Shown piece after piece: positions 57,097 through 64,000 of a DNA stretch of 64,000 bases (the stretch's first letter is position 1; every line of letters begins with the position of its first letter). Origin of the DNA: an uncultured Lachnospiraceae bacterium (GTDB taxonomy: Bacteria > Bacillota > Clostridia > Lachnospirales > Lachnospiraceae). The stretch covers positions 1 through 64,000 of the forward strand of contig CAMXIK010000003.1 of NCBI GenBank assembly GCA_947243855.1, given 5' to 3'. A program made the translations under genes and the position numbers. The notes under the pieces are model-generated. The model made no database searches and was not told the DNA's origin. It worked only from the letters and a program-made list of their open reading frames with translations.

Positions 57097-57678
57097 TTAA
57101 TGAATTTCCACCTCTACCGCCTCTGCCTCCTGTCTCAGTATCTTCGCATTCTTGTAGACTCTTGAGACGATCCAGATATTGGAAAGCCCGTCATAAATCA
57201 GGAAAAAACCGATCATCATAACCACCGTGTCTATGGCGGAAAAAGGTCTGCAAATCAGCAGCACGCCAAACCCCACCGTGAGCGCGCCCATGACGGCGGC
57301 CACCCACCACTTATCATACTTGTCCCTCCACAGTTCCATCGCTTGTTTTATATTATTGAAACCATGTATCGCAATCACTATTCCTACAATAATAGGAATA
57401 ATGGCCAACACTTTGTCCGGCTTTACCGTGATCCAGACGCCGACCACCGCCAGCACAATACCGAAGATCAGATTGATCTGCGAATACATACTGCCGTCTC
57501 TTTCGGTAAAATAGTCGATCACCCGCACAATACCGCTTACAATCAGCACGATCCCAACAGCCATACACACAATCCGTATGGACAATCCCGGCCGCACCAC
57601 AAGAACAAGACCAAGAACTACGCACAAAAGCGAAGAAACTATCACATTCGTCTTTATCTTTTTCAGTAAACCTTCCAT
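57097..57678 (-). CDS. DUF308 / HdeD-like membrane protein (193 aa)
   Basis: Six short TM helices in three pairs, each with the DUF308 pattern 'V.G..L...P......I...G..LI..G', e.g. 'VLGLVLVVRPGLSIRIVCMAVGIVLIVSGIVRVIDYF', 'TVGFGVLLICRPFSAIDTVVMMIGFFLIYDGLSNI'. ATG 57678 overlaps the VanZ stop (TGATG) and uses its GAGAGGAG. Function unknown; HdeD relatives are linked to acid or envelope stress. Confidence 0.85.
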   Translation of the reverse strand: MEGLLKKIKTNVIVSSLLCVVLGLVLVVRPGLSIRIVCMAVGIVLIVSGIVRVIDYFTERDGSMYSQINLIFGIVLAVVGVWITVKPDKVLAIIPIIVGIVIAIHGFNNIKQAMELWRDKYDKWWVAAVMGALTVGFGVLLICRPFSAIDTVVMMIGFFLIYDGLSNIWIVSRVYKNAKILRQEAEAVEVEIH

Positions 57679-58157
57679 CACAACCGCTCCTCTCTTTTCT
57701 TTCCCCATAACCGCGCCAGACAATACATGCCGAAGCCAAGCGAAGCCCCAAGACAATTCAACAGAATATCATCCACATCAAAAGCGCCAAAAGCGCTGAA
57801 AAGCTGAAACACCTCAATTCCCAACACAAACACGAAAGCATTTAAGAGCATCACAAAAAACTTCTCCCCTTGTGCCGCCACTATGGGAAACAAAAATCCA
57901 AAGGGAACAAAGACAAGCACATTACCCGCCAGATTCTCCACGCTATTCAGTTTATAGGAATAATCGATATACATTTTTATGGTTTTAAAGGGCGTAAAAT
58001 TTGCCGTACCGAGTCCCTGCCACACAACGCCTCTTTGCCAGCCGGCAGCCAGCGCAAGCATATCCCGATAGGGATATTTAAAGATAATGACCTTGATGAC
58101 AACTAAAATGTAAATAGCAAAAAGGAGTTTGGCCCACTGTCTTTTTTGCACAGGCAT
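57678..58157 (-). CDS. VanZ-family membrane protein (159 aa)
   Basis: Four or five TM helices with VanZ-like features: 'NFTPFKTIKMYI', 'NLAGNVLVFVPFGFLFPI', 'LLNAFVFVLGIEVFQLFSAFGAFDVDDILLNCLGASLGFGMY'. The 'ExxQ...R/F..DvDDiLlN..G..lG' block is the family hallmark. It forms an operon with the DUF308 gene. VanZ-type proteins influence teicoplanin resistance in some cases; most are of unknown role. Confidence 0.9.
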   Translation of the reverse strand: MPVQKRQWAKLLFAIYILVVIKVIIFKYPYRDMLALAAGWQRGVVWQGLGTANFTPFKTIKMYIDYSYKLNSVENLAGNVLVFVPFGFLFPIVAAQGEKFFVMLLNAFVFVLGIEVFQLFSAFGAFDVDDILLNCLGASLGFGMYCLARLWGKKREERL

Positions 58158-58173
58158 ATTCCCCGCTGTCCTT

Positions 58174-59472
58174 TTAGGATTTTGAATTTTTCTTGTCGAT
58201 AAACTTCTTTATAATACGCGGCTCCTCAATTTTGAGCTGCGAAGCCTCATGGTACTGCTCCGCCGCCGCTTTCCCCTGTTCTTTCTCCTGTTTATATATA
58301 TCCCTTACCTCTCTTTCGTATTCCTCCGCCACCGCCATATCCTCAGGCCGTATTTTGCGGAAGTGATTATATCCCGCCACCAGAATGCGCAGACTCTGTC
58401 TGGTCGTGTCAAAAGCGCCCTCCTCATAGAGATTAACCACAATAATGCCGATGGGAACTGCAAGAATCATTCCCAACACGCCCGCCACGCGGTAACCGAT
58501 GTAGAGCAAAAACAATGTCGGTATGGCATCCATGCCAATGGAATCTCCCACAATTTTTGGCTGAATCACCTGCCGCACCAACTGTCCGATCAGCCAAATG
58601 GCCAAAAGGCCGAACATCATCCTGTAATTATTCGAAAGCAATTCTACAATTGCCCATGGAATCATAACCGTTCCCGTACCAAACACCGGAAGAAAATCCA
58701 AAACGGCAATGCCAAAAGCCACCAAAAAAGCATAGTCCACGCCCAAAATCATCAGACCGATCACCAGAAGAATGTACACCCAGCACTCGATCTTAAACTG
58801 CGCCCTAAAATATCCCCCGACGGCATTGCGAAAGCTCCTGCGGATCAGATTAAAATGATAACGCACCGAAGCCGGCACAAATTTTTCAGCCGCAGCGGAC
58901 ATATAGCCCTTATCCGCCACAAAAAAGTAAGCCGAAAGCAGGCACATCACGATAGCTAAAAAAATGTCCGGAATCTGCCTTGCCGCATTTCCAACCGCCT
59001 CAAAAGAAGGCAGCTCGGTTCTGCTCATAACGCCGTCCGCATAATTTCCAAGCTCCACGATAATATCGTCGATGGCGGCCTGCATATTGGCCGGCATCCG
59101 GTTATAGACGCCCTGAAGGTTCGCGCCCACTTTATTAAACTCCGTCAGAATCGCATTCCAGATATTGGGAAGTTCATTGATGAAATTCACGCCCTCCCGG
59201 ATCAGCTTGGCAATGAGCAGATAGACCAAGAGCACCACCACCGCCAACACGGCAACGATCACCACCGCCGTCATAGCCTTGCGCTTGACTTTGAGTCTCT
59301 CCTCAAAAAAATGCACCACCGGAGACGCAATCAGCGAGATCAGCCACCCCACGATAAACGGCATAAAAAACCAGATAAATTTAGGAAGAAGAAAAATGCA
59401 TAACAGTACAACCGCCAATGCGGTGAACAAATTCAGCACCACTTTCAAGTATATCCTGATAGCCTTTCTCAT
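58174..59472 (-). CDS. AI-2E family (PerM/YdiK-type) transporter (432 aa)
   Basis: Typical topology: two N-terminal TM helices with 'FIVGWLISLIASPVVHFFEERLKVKRKAMTAVVIV', a long extracytoplasmic helix pair, then five TM helices with 'AFLVAFGIAVLDFLPVFGTGTVMIPWAIVELLSNNY', 'QLVRQVIQPKIVGDSIGMDAIPTLFLLYIGYRVAGVLGMILAVPIGII'. The P-K-I-V-G and G-x-G motifs are the family signature. Substrate unknown; members export signalling molecules or act as Na+/H+ antiporters. Ribosome site GGAGGGAG. Confidence 0.9.
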   Translation of the reverse strand: MRKAIRIYLKVVLNLFTALAVVLLCIFLLPKFIWFFMPFIVGWLISLIASPVVHFFEERLKVKRKAMTAVVIVAVLAVVVLLVYLLIAKLIREGVNFINELPNIWNAILTEFNKVGANLQGVYNRMPANMQAAIDDIIVELGNYADGVMSRTELPSFEAVGNAARQIPDIFLAIVMCLLSAYFFVADKGYMSAAAEKFVPASVRYHFNLIRRSFRNAVGGYFRAQFKIECWVYILLVIGLMILGVDYAFLVAFGIAVLDFLPVFGTGTVMIPWAIVELLSNNYRMMFGLLAIWLIGQLVRQVIQPKIVGDSIGMDAIPTLFLLYIGYRVAGVLGMILAVPIGIIVVNLYEEGAFDTTRQSLRILVAGYNHFRKIRPEDMAVAEEYEREVRDIYKQEKEQGKAAAEQYHEASQLKIEEPRIIKKFIDKKNSKS

Positions 59473-59518
59473 AAAGCTCCCTCCACAAATTTCTGTTCTT
59501 GTCCTGTACCATCGAACC

Positions 59519-59572
59519 GTGTTTTCTACGATCAGATCGTGTTTTGTACGATCGCGTTTTGTACGATCGCGT
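59519..59572. repeat. Short tandem repeat at the 3' end of engB
   Basis: Three to four imperfect ~15-bp units containing TTTTGTACGATCG lie in tandem. Two form the codons of the C-terminal 'AIVQNAIVQNTI' of EngB, the rest run past the stop. Probably slippage-generated. Confidence 0.75.
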
Positions 59573-60140
59573 CCAGTAGATCATATATTTCCTCTCTTCC
59601 CTGCTTATTCAAGGAAGAATACGGTATGACAATTGTGTCATCTGCAGCGCCAAGAGTGTCACAAATCAGTTTTGTTTGTTTTGCTACCTGACTGCGCTTG
59701 ATTTTGTCTAACTTCGTAGCTATGATGATGGGCTGATACCCCCGGCTCATAATCCAGTCATACATAATCCTGTCATTCTCCGAAGGCGCATGCCTGATAT
59801 CGATGAGCAGAAAAATCGCGCGAATTTGTTTTGACTGATGCAGATAATCCTCGATCATCTTGCCCCACTGCGCCTTTACCTTTTCGTTGGCGGTGGCGTA
59901 TCCATAACCGGGCAGATCCACAAAGTACATCTCATGATTGATATTATAATAATTGATCGTCTGCGTCTTTCCCGGAGCGGAGCTGGTACGGGCCAGCGAC
60001 TTGCGGTTCATCAGACCATTGATCAGGGAAGATTTTCCCACATTGCTCTTGCCCGCAAAAGCAAACTCCGGCAGTTTGTTTTCAGGCAGCTTGCTGGTGA
60101 TTCCGCACACAGTCTCCAAATTTACATTCTTAATAACCAT
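59532..60140 (-). CDS. engB: EngB/YsxC ribosome-biogenesis GTPase (202 aa)
   Basis: All TRAFAC GTPase motifs are present: G1 'GKSNVGKSSLINGL', G2 'APGKTQTINYY', G3 'DLPGYGYA', G4 'ATKLDK', G5 'IPYSS'. It is of the usual size and acts in 50S subunit assembly. Ribosome site GAGGGA; it follows lon by 21 bp, an order common in Firmicutes. The C-terminus carries a small repeat-derived extension. Confidence 0.97.
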   Translation of the reverse strand: MVIKNVNLETVCGITSKLPENKLPEFAFAGKSNVGKSSLINGLMNRKSLARTSSAPGKTQTINYYNINHEMYFVDLPGYGYATANEKVKAQWGKMIEDYLHQSKQIRAIFLLIDIRHAPSENDRIMYDWIMSRGYQPIIIATKLDKIKRSQVAKQTKLICDTLGAADDTIVIPYSSLNKQGREEIYDLLDAIVQNAIVQNTI

Positions 60141-60161
60141 TATTCCCTCGTTTCTGCGCCG

Positions 60162-62492
60162 CTAAGTCAGCAGGGCCTGTTTCGCTACTTCCTCCATAGT
60201 TTCCACGAAGAGAATCTCCAGCCCCTCTTTGATCTCTTCCGGAATCTCCTCAATATCTTTCTCGTTCTCCTTGGGAACTAGAACCGTCTTCACCTCCGCC
60301 ATCTTCGCCGCCAGTATCTTTTCCTTCAATCCGCCGATGGGAAGCACCCTGCCCCGTAAAGTGACTTCTCCGGTCATTGCCAGATCGGCGCGCACCGGCG
60401 TCTGCGTCACAGCCGAAAGCAGCGCCGTAGCCATGGTAACGCCTGCCGAAGGACCATCCTTAGGCACCGCGCCCTCCGGAATGTGAATATGAAAATCCTT
60501 TTTCTTATAAAAGTTGTCCGCCATCTTATAGTTCCCGCTGACAGAGCGCACATAACTCAGCGCCGTTCTGGCGGATTCCTTCATGACGTCTCCCATTTGA
60601 CCTGTTAAGTCAATTTTCCCTTCTCCGGGCATCATATTGACTTCAATCTCAAGGGTATCGCCTCCTACGCTGGTCCAAGCCAATCCTCTGACAATGCCAA
60701 CCGCCGGCTTCTCATTGATCTTCTCCTGTCGGTATTTCGGCTTGCCCAGATAATGTTCCAACGTTTCGGGCGTCACATTAACCTTCTCAGTCAACTTCTC
60801 TTTCCGACGGGCAAGAATTTCCCTTGCCTCCTTCCGGCAGACTGCTTCGATCTGACGCTCCAATCCCCGGACGCCCGCCTCTCTTGTATAAAAACGGATG
60901 ATGTCCTGAATGGCTTCGTCACTGAAAGCAAGCTCTCCCGGTTTTATCCCGTTTTTCCTAAGGGCTTTCCCCACCAAATGTTCCTTCGCGATATGAAATT
61001 TTTCATTGGCGGTATAGCTGTTCACCTCTATGATTTCCATACGGTCGAGAAGGGGTCTCGGTATCCCGTCGCGGCTGTTTGCCGTAGCGATAAAAAGCAC
61101 TTCCGACAGATCGATGGGAATCTCTACATAGTGATCCCGGAACGCATAATTCTGCTCTCCGTCAAGCACTTCCAAAAGTGCGGAAGAGGGGTCTCCCTTA
61201 TAATCGCTGCCAAGCTTGTCAATCTCGTCTAAAAGCATCAGCGGATTTTTCACGCCCGCCTGTTTCAGAGCCGCCACTACCCGGCCCGGCATAGCGCCCA
61301 CATAAGTTTTCCGGTGGCCTCTGATCTCCGCCTCATCCCGCACGCCGCCAAGACAAATTCTCACGTACTGTTTTTTCACCGCCTCCGCCACGCTTTTTGC
61401 CACAGAGGTTTTCCCGGTGCCTGGAGGCCCTACCAGACAAATGATCTGACTTCCGGCCTTTCCCGTCAGCATGCGCACGGCCAGAAATTCCAGCACGCGT
61501 TCTTTGACTTTTTCCAGTCCGTAGTGCTGTTCGTTCAATATTTTTTCAGCCCCTGCAAGATCTTTACTGTCCTTTGACGCCTTATCCCACGGAAGCTCCA
61601 AAAGCGTCTCGATGTAAGCGCGTTCCACCGCGCTTTCCGAACTGCTGCCAATCACATTTTTATAGCGGGCAATCTCCTTGCGTATCTTCTCCTTCACCGC
61701 AGGTTTTGCTTTCAATTTCTCCACTTCCGCCAAAAACTGATTCACATCGGAATCTGTGTTATTCTCCCCCAGTTCTTCCTTGATATACTGCATCTGCTCC
61801 CGCAGAATATAATCCCGCTGGTTCTTGTCAATCCGGCCCCTGATATCCCGCGCCAGATTATTTTTGATGCGGATGACTTCCACCTCTTTTGCCAGAATTC
61901 CCGTTAGGATGGTAAAGCGCTCCCGCACCGATATCGCGCCCAGAATCTGCTGTTTATCAGCCACCGCCAGAGGCATGTTGATGGCAATGCTGTCAAGAAG
62001 CTTTCCCAGCTCCATCCCTTCCTCCATTTGGTCCTGCACCGCCTTTCCCACCTTGGGATAGCAGACCCCATAGGCTTCCACCGTTTCTTTGACCGTTCTG
62101 GTCATTGCCTCGGCGGATGTCTCGTCTATGTCTGTATTGTCGTCTTTTTCATACAACACCTGTGTCATGATTCCGCTGTCAGACTGTGTAAACTCCTGAA
62201 TCCGCGCTCTGGAAATCCCTTCTACCAGCACGCGCAGAACCCGCTCCGGAAGCTTGCTCACCTGTCTGATCAACACAACCGTCCCTACCTCATAAATATC
62301 ATCCCTGCCGGGATTCTCCTGATTACTATCCTTCTGGGTCACCACCAGCAATAGCTGTTCCCCCAGCATTGCCTGCTCCACAGACGAAACGGACACATCC
62401 CTGCTTAGGTCAAAATGAATCACCATGCCCGGCAGAATCGTAAGTCCTCTGAGCGTCACTGTGGGAAGCAGTCTGTTCCCATTCTCCATAAA
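60162..62492 (-). CDS. lon: Lon ATP-dependent protease (776 aa)
   Basis: ATG 62492 has AAAAGGGAT upstream. N-terminal substrate domain ('PTVTLRGLTILPGMVIHFDLSR'), AAA+ with Walker A 'GPPGTGKTSVAK' and Walker B 'LMLLDEIDKLGSDYKGDPSSALLEVLD', then the protease with catalytic Ser in 'PKDGPSAGVTMATAL' and Lys in 'PIGGLKEKILAA'. Full length for LonA. It lies between clpX and engB. Degrades misfolded and regulatory proteins in the cytosol. Confidence 0.97.
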   Translation of the reverse strand, partial: FMENGNRLLPTVTLRGLTILPGMVIHFDLSRDVSVSSVEQAMLGEQLLLVVTQKDSNQENPGRDDIYEVGTVVLIRQVSKLPERVLRVLVEGISRARIQEFTQSDSGIMTQVLYEKDDNTDIDETSAEAMTRTVKETVEAYGVCYPKVGKAVQDQMEEGMELGKLLDSIAINMPLAVADKQQILGAISVRERFTILTGILAKEVEVIRIKNNLARDIRGRIDKNQRDYILREQMQYIKEELGENNTDSDVNQFLAEVEKLKAKPAVKEKIRKEIARYKNVIGSSSESAVERAYIETLLELPWDKASKDSKDLAGAEKILNEQHYGLEKVKERVLEFLAVRMLTGKAGSQIICLVGPPGTGKTSVAKSVAEAVKKQYVRICLGGVRDEAEIRGHRKTYVGAMPGRVVAALKQAGVKNPLMLLDEIDKLGSDYKGDPSSALLEVLDGEQNYAFRDHYVEIPIDLSEVLFIATANSRDGIPRPLLDRMEIIEVNSYTANEKFHIAKEHLVGKALRKNGIKPGELAFSDEAIQDIIRFYTREAGVRGLERQIEAVCRKEAREILARRKEKLTEKVNVTPETLEHYLGKPKYRQEKINEKPAVGIVRGLAWTSVGGDTLEIEVNMMPGEGKIDLTGQMGDVMKESARTALSYVRSVSGNYKMADNFYKKKDFHIHIPEGAVPKDGPSAGVTMATALLSAVTQTPVRADLAMTGEVTLRGRVLPIGGLKEKILAAKMAEVKTVLVPKENEKDIEEIPEEIKEGLEILFVETMEEVAKQALLT

Positions 62493-62516
62493 ATCATCCC
62501 TTTTCGGTAGTATTAG

Positions 62517-62544
62517 AAACGCCGCCAAGGTTCTGGCGACGTTT
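62517..62544 (-). terminator. Hairpin between clpX and lon
   Basis: AAACGCCGCCA (62517-62527) pairs with TGGCGACGTTT (62534-62544) with one mismatch. On the minus strand it is followed only by a short T stretch, so it may attenuate rather than fully stop clpX transcription before lon. Confidence 0.5.
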
Positions 62545-62549
62545 TATTA

Positions 62550-63806
62550 TCATTTCGCTTGCAACAATCTGTCCCGGTATCTCAGGCGGGGTTTTTCCTC
62601 CCCGTCCACCGCTTTCTTCGTGAGAATACACTCGGCAATACTGTCGTCCGAAGGAATCTCGTACATCACATCCATCATTACCTTCTCGACGATAGAGCGA
62701 AGTCCTCTCGCCCCAGTCTTTCTCTCATGGGCCAGCTTCGCAATTTCCTCCACCGCGTCGTCTTCCACGGAAAGCTTCACCTCATCAAAAGCAAACAGCT
62801 TCTTATACTGCTTGATCAGCGCATTCTTCGGCTCCTTCAAGATACGCACCAGCGCCTCTCTGTCCAATCCGTCCAGAGCCACCGTCACCGGCACACGGCC
62901 GATAAATTCTGGAATCAAACCGAATTTCATGAGATCCTGCGGCGTCACTTCCTTTAAGATCGCCCCGATCTCCTTGCCGCTCTTCTCCGCAACCTGCGCG
63001 TTGAAACCGATGGAATGGCGGTCCAGCCGCTCCTCCACAATTTTATCCAGCCCGTCGAACGCGCCTCCGCAGATAAAAAGAATATTTGACGTATCGATCT
63101 GCAGCAGTTCCTGATGGGGGTGCTTCCTGCCTCCCTGCGGCGGCACACTGGCTACCGTTCCCTCGATGATCTTTAGAAGCGCCTGCTGAACGCCTTCCCC
63201 GGACACATCTCTGGTAATGGAAACATTTTCGCCCTTCTTGGTAATCTTATCGATCTCATCAATATAGATAATACCGTACTGCGCCCGCTCGATATCATAA
63301 TCCGCCGCCTGAATCAGTTTCAGGAGAATATTTTCCACATCCTCGCCCACATAGCCGGCCTCTGTCAAGGTGGTGGCGTCCGCGATCGCAAAAGGAACAT
63401 TGATGATCTTTGCCAGCGTCTGCGCCAGATAGGTCTTACCGGAACCGGTGGGGCCGATCATGATAATATTGCTCTTTTGCAGCTCCACTTCATCCTCATC
63501 CTTAGGCGCCATCACTCTCTTGTAATGATTGTAGACGGAGACGGCCATCACTTTCTTGGCCTCCTCCTGCCCGATCACATACTCGTCGAGGAAACTTTTG
63601 ATTTCCACCGGCTTTAAGAGGTTGATCTCCAACTCTTCCACTTCCGGATCGTCCTCGTATTCTTCTTCTATAATATCTGCGCAGATGTCCACACACTCGT
63701 CGCAGATATAGACGCCGCCGGGTCCGGCAATCATTTTTTTGACCTGATCCTGCGTCTTATTACAAAAAGAACATCTCACTTTTTCCTCAGAAATCTTCCC
63801 TGCCAT
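62550..63806 (-). CDS. clpX: ClpX, ATPase subunit of the Clp protease (418 aa)
   Basis: N-terminal zinc-binding domain ('[33 protein letters not shown]', four Cys). AAA+ core has Walker A '[12 protein letters not shown]', Walker B '[10 protein letters not shown]', the pore-loop region '[27 protein letters not shown]', and the IGF-type loop 'HSIGF'. Usual length. It follows clpP by 27 bp. Unfolds substrates for ClpP. Confidence 0.98.
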   Translation of the reverse strand: MAGKISEEKVRCSFCNKTQDQVKKMIAGPGGVYICDECVDICADIIEEEYEDDPEVEELEINLLKPVEIKSFLDEYVIGQEEAKKVMAVSVYNHYKRVMAPKDEDEVELQKSNIIMIGPTGSGKTYLAQTLAKIINVPFAIADATTLTEAGYVGEDVENILLKLIQAADYDIERAQYGIIYIDEIDKITKKGENVSITRDVSGEGVQQALLKIIEGTVASVPPQGGRKHPHQELLQIDTSNILFICGGAFDGLDKIVEERLDRHSIGFNAQVAEKSGKEIGAILKEVTPQDLMKFGLIPEFIGRVPVTVALDGLDREALVRILKEPKNALIKQYKKLFAFDEVKLSVEDDAVEEIAKLAHERKTGARGLRSIVEKVMMDVMYEIPSDDSIAECILTKKAVDGEEKPRLRYRDRLLQAK

Positions 63807-63833
63807 TTCAAACCTTTCCTGCCTCAGACAAAA

Positions 63834-64000
63834 TTACTTTAACTCTTCGGTACTGGCATGACTGGTAATAATGCGGTCAATCAGCCCGTACTTAAGCGCT
63901 TCCTCCGCGCTCTTCCAGTTATCTCTCTCCGTATCCGCCATGATTACTTCAAAATCCTGCCCCGTGTTCTGCGCCATGATTCTGGCCATCTTTTCCTTGG
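63834..64000 (-). CDS. clpP: ClpP protease subunit, 3' end only
   Basis: The window ends inside this gene. The visible C-terminal ~55 residues read '[44 protein letters not shown]', with the catalytic-triad Asp in 'DTERD' and the GLID motif of ClpP. Stop TAA at 63834-63836. Confidence 0.95.
   Translation of the reverse strand, partial: KEKMARIMAQNTGQDFEVIMADTERDNWKSAEEALKYGLIDRIITSHASTEELK

Noticed and set aside
60229-62354. Several plus-strand ORFs opposite lon and clpX
   Set aside because: They are antisense shadows of highly conserved genes and have no ribosome sites or recognisable products.
1-64000. tRNA, rRNA or insertion-sequence genes
   Set aside because: I looked for tRNA-like cloverleaf arms, rRNA stretches and transposases with inverted ends and saw none; the Rpn-type nuclease at 52.9 kb has no flanking inverted repeats that I could find.

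Overview
The window looks like a chromosomal segment of a Gram-positive gut Firmicute, most probably a Lachnospiraceae (order Eubacteriales). The grounds are the clpP-clpX-lon-engB order at the right end, strong AGGAGG-type ribosome sites before most genes, a TPP-riboswitch-controlled ThiT, an Agr-type thiolactone peptide system, and BspA-like and Rpn-family proteins. No species can be named from the sequence alone.

Positions 0.2-45.1 kb hold one very long, almost gap-free, leftward gene array that reads as an unusual contractile injection (T6SS-like) apparatus. In transcription order it has: an AgrD-type pre-peptide; an AgrB peptidase fused in frame to a von Willebrand A protein; a 726-aa sheath-like protein; two Hcp/tail-tube-like proteins; a J-domain protein; two FHA proteins; two PP2C-type phosphatases; conserved-looking unrecognised proteins (428, 230 and 260 aa); an 866-aa Hsp70-like protein; and four VgrG/gpD-like spikes. 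Among these sit cargo cassettes. Five proteins carry a PAAR-like DUF4280 domain, and four of those continue into different peptidoglycan-active domains (SleB-like, L,D-transpeptidase-like, lytic-transglycosylase-like, lysozyme-like). Each of the four is followed, overlapping or within a few bases, by an exported protein or lipoprotein that is a natural immunity candidate. Small adaptor-like families (DcrB/Eag-like and Imm11/DUF1629-like) are repeated through the array. I see no TssJLM membrane complex, no ClpV ATPase, and no phage capsid, portal or integrase genes.

The array starts at a divergent promoter region (45.1-45.3 kb). There two LytTR/AgrA-type boxes lie just upstream of a weak promoter reading into agrD and the whole array. 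The LytTR regulator and the AgrC-type kinase are on the other side, so the system is probably switched on by a quorum-sensing peptide. Cassette joins are visible as scars: a 36-bp direct repeat brackets 7.8 kb of spike/cargo genes, a 60-bp direct repeat brackets one exported-protein gene, a 21-bp direct repeat brackets a toxin-antitoxin pair, and there are gene-end relics at 6.4 kb and 26.8 kb.

Positions 47.4-48.2 kb carry the toxin-antitoxin pair with a palindromic operator. Positions 48.3-52.8 kb encode a 1508-aa cell-surface glucosaminidase-like protein with long Ser/Gly/Thr repeats and an acidic cytoplasmic tail. Positions 52.9-59.5 kb are ordinary: an Rpn-type nuclease, a CPBP protease, TPP riboswitch plus thiT, a MetH-activation-like protein, a small hypothetical protein, DUF308, VanZ and an AI-2E family transporter. 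Positions 59.5-64.0 kb are engB, lon, clpX and the 3' end of clpP.
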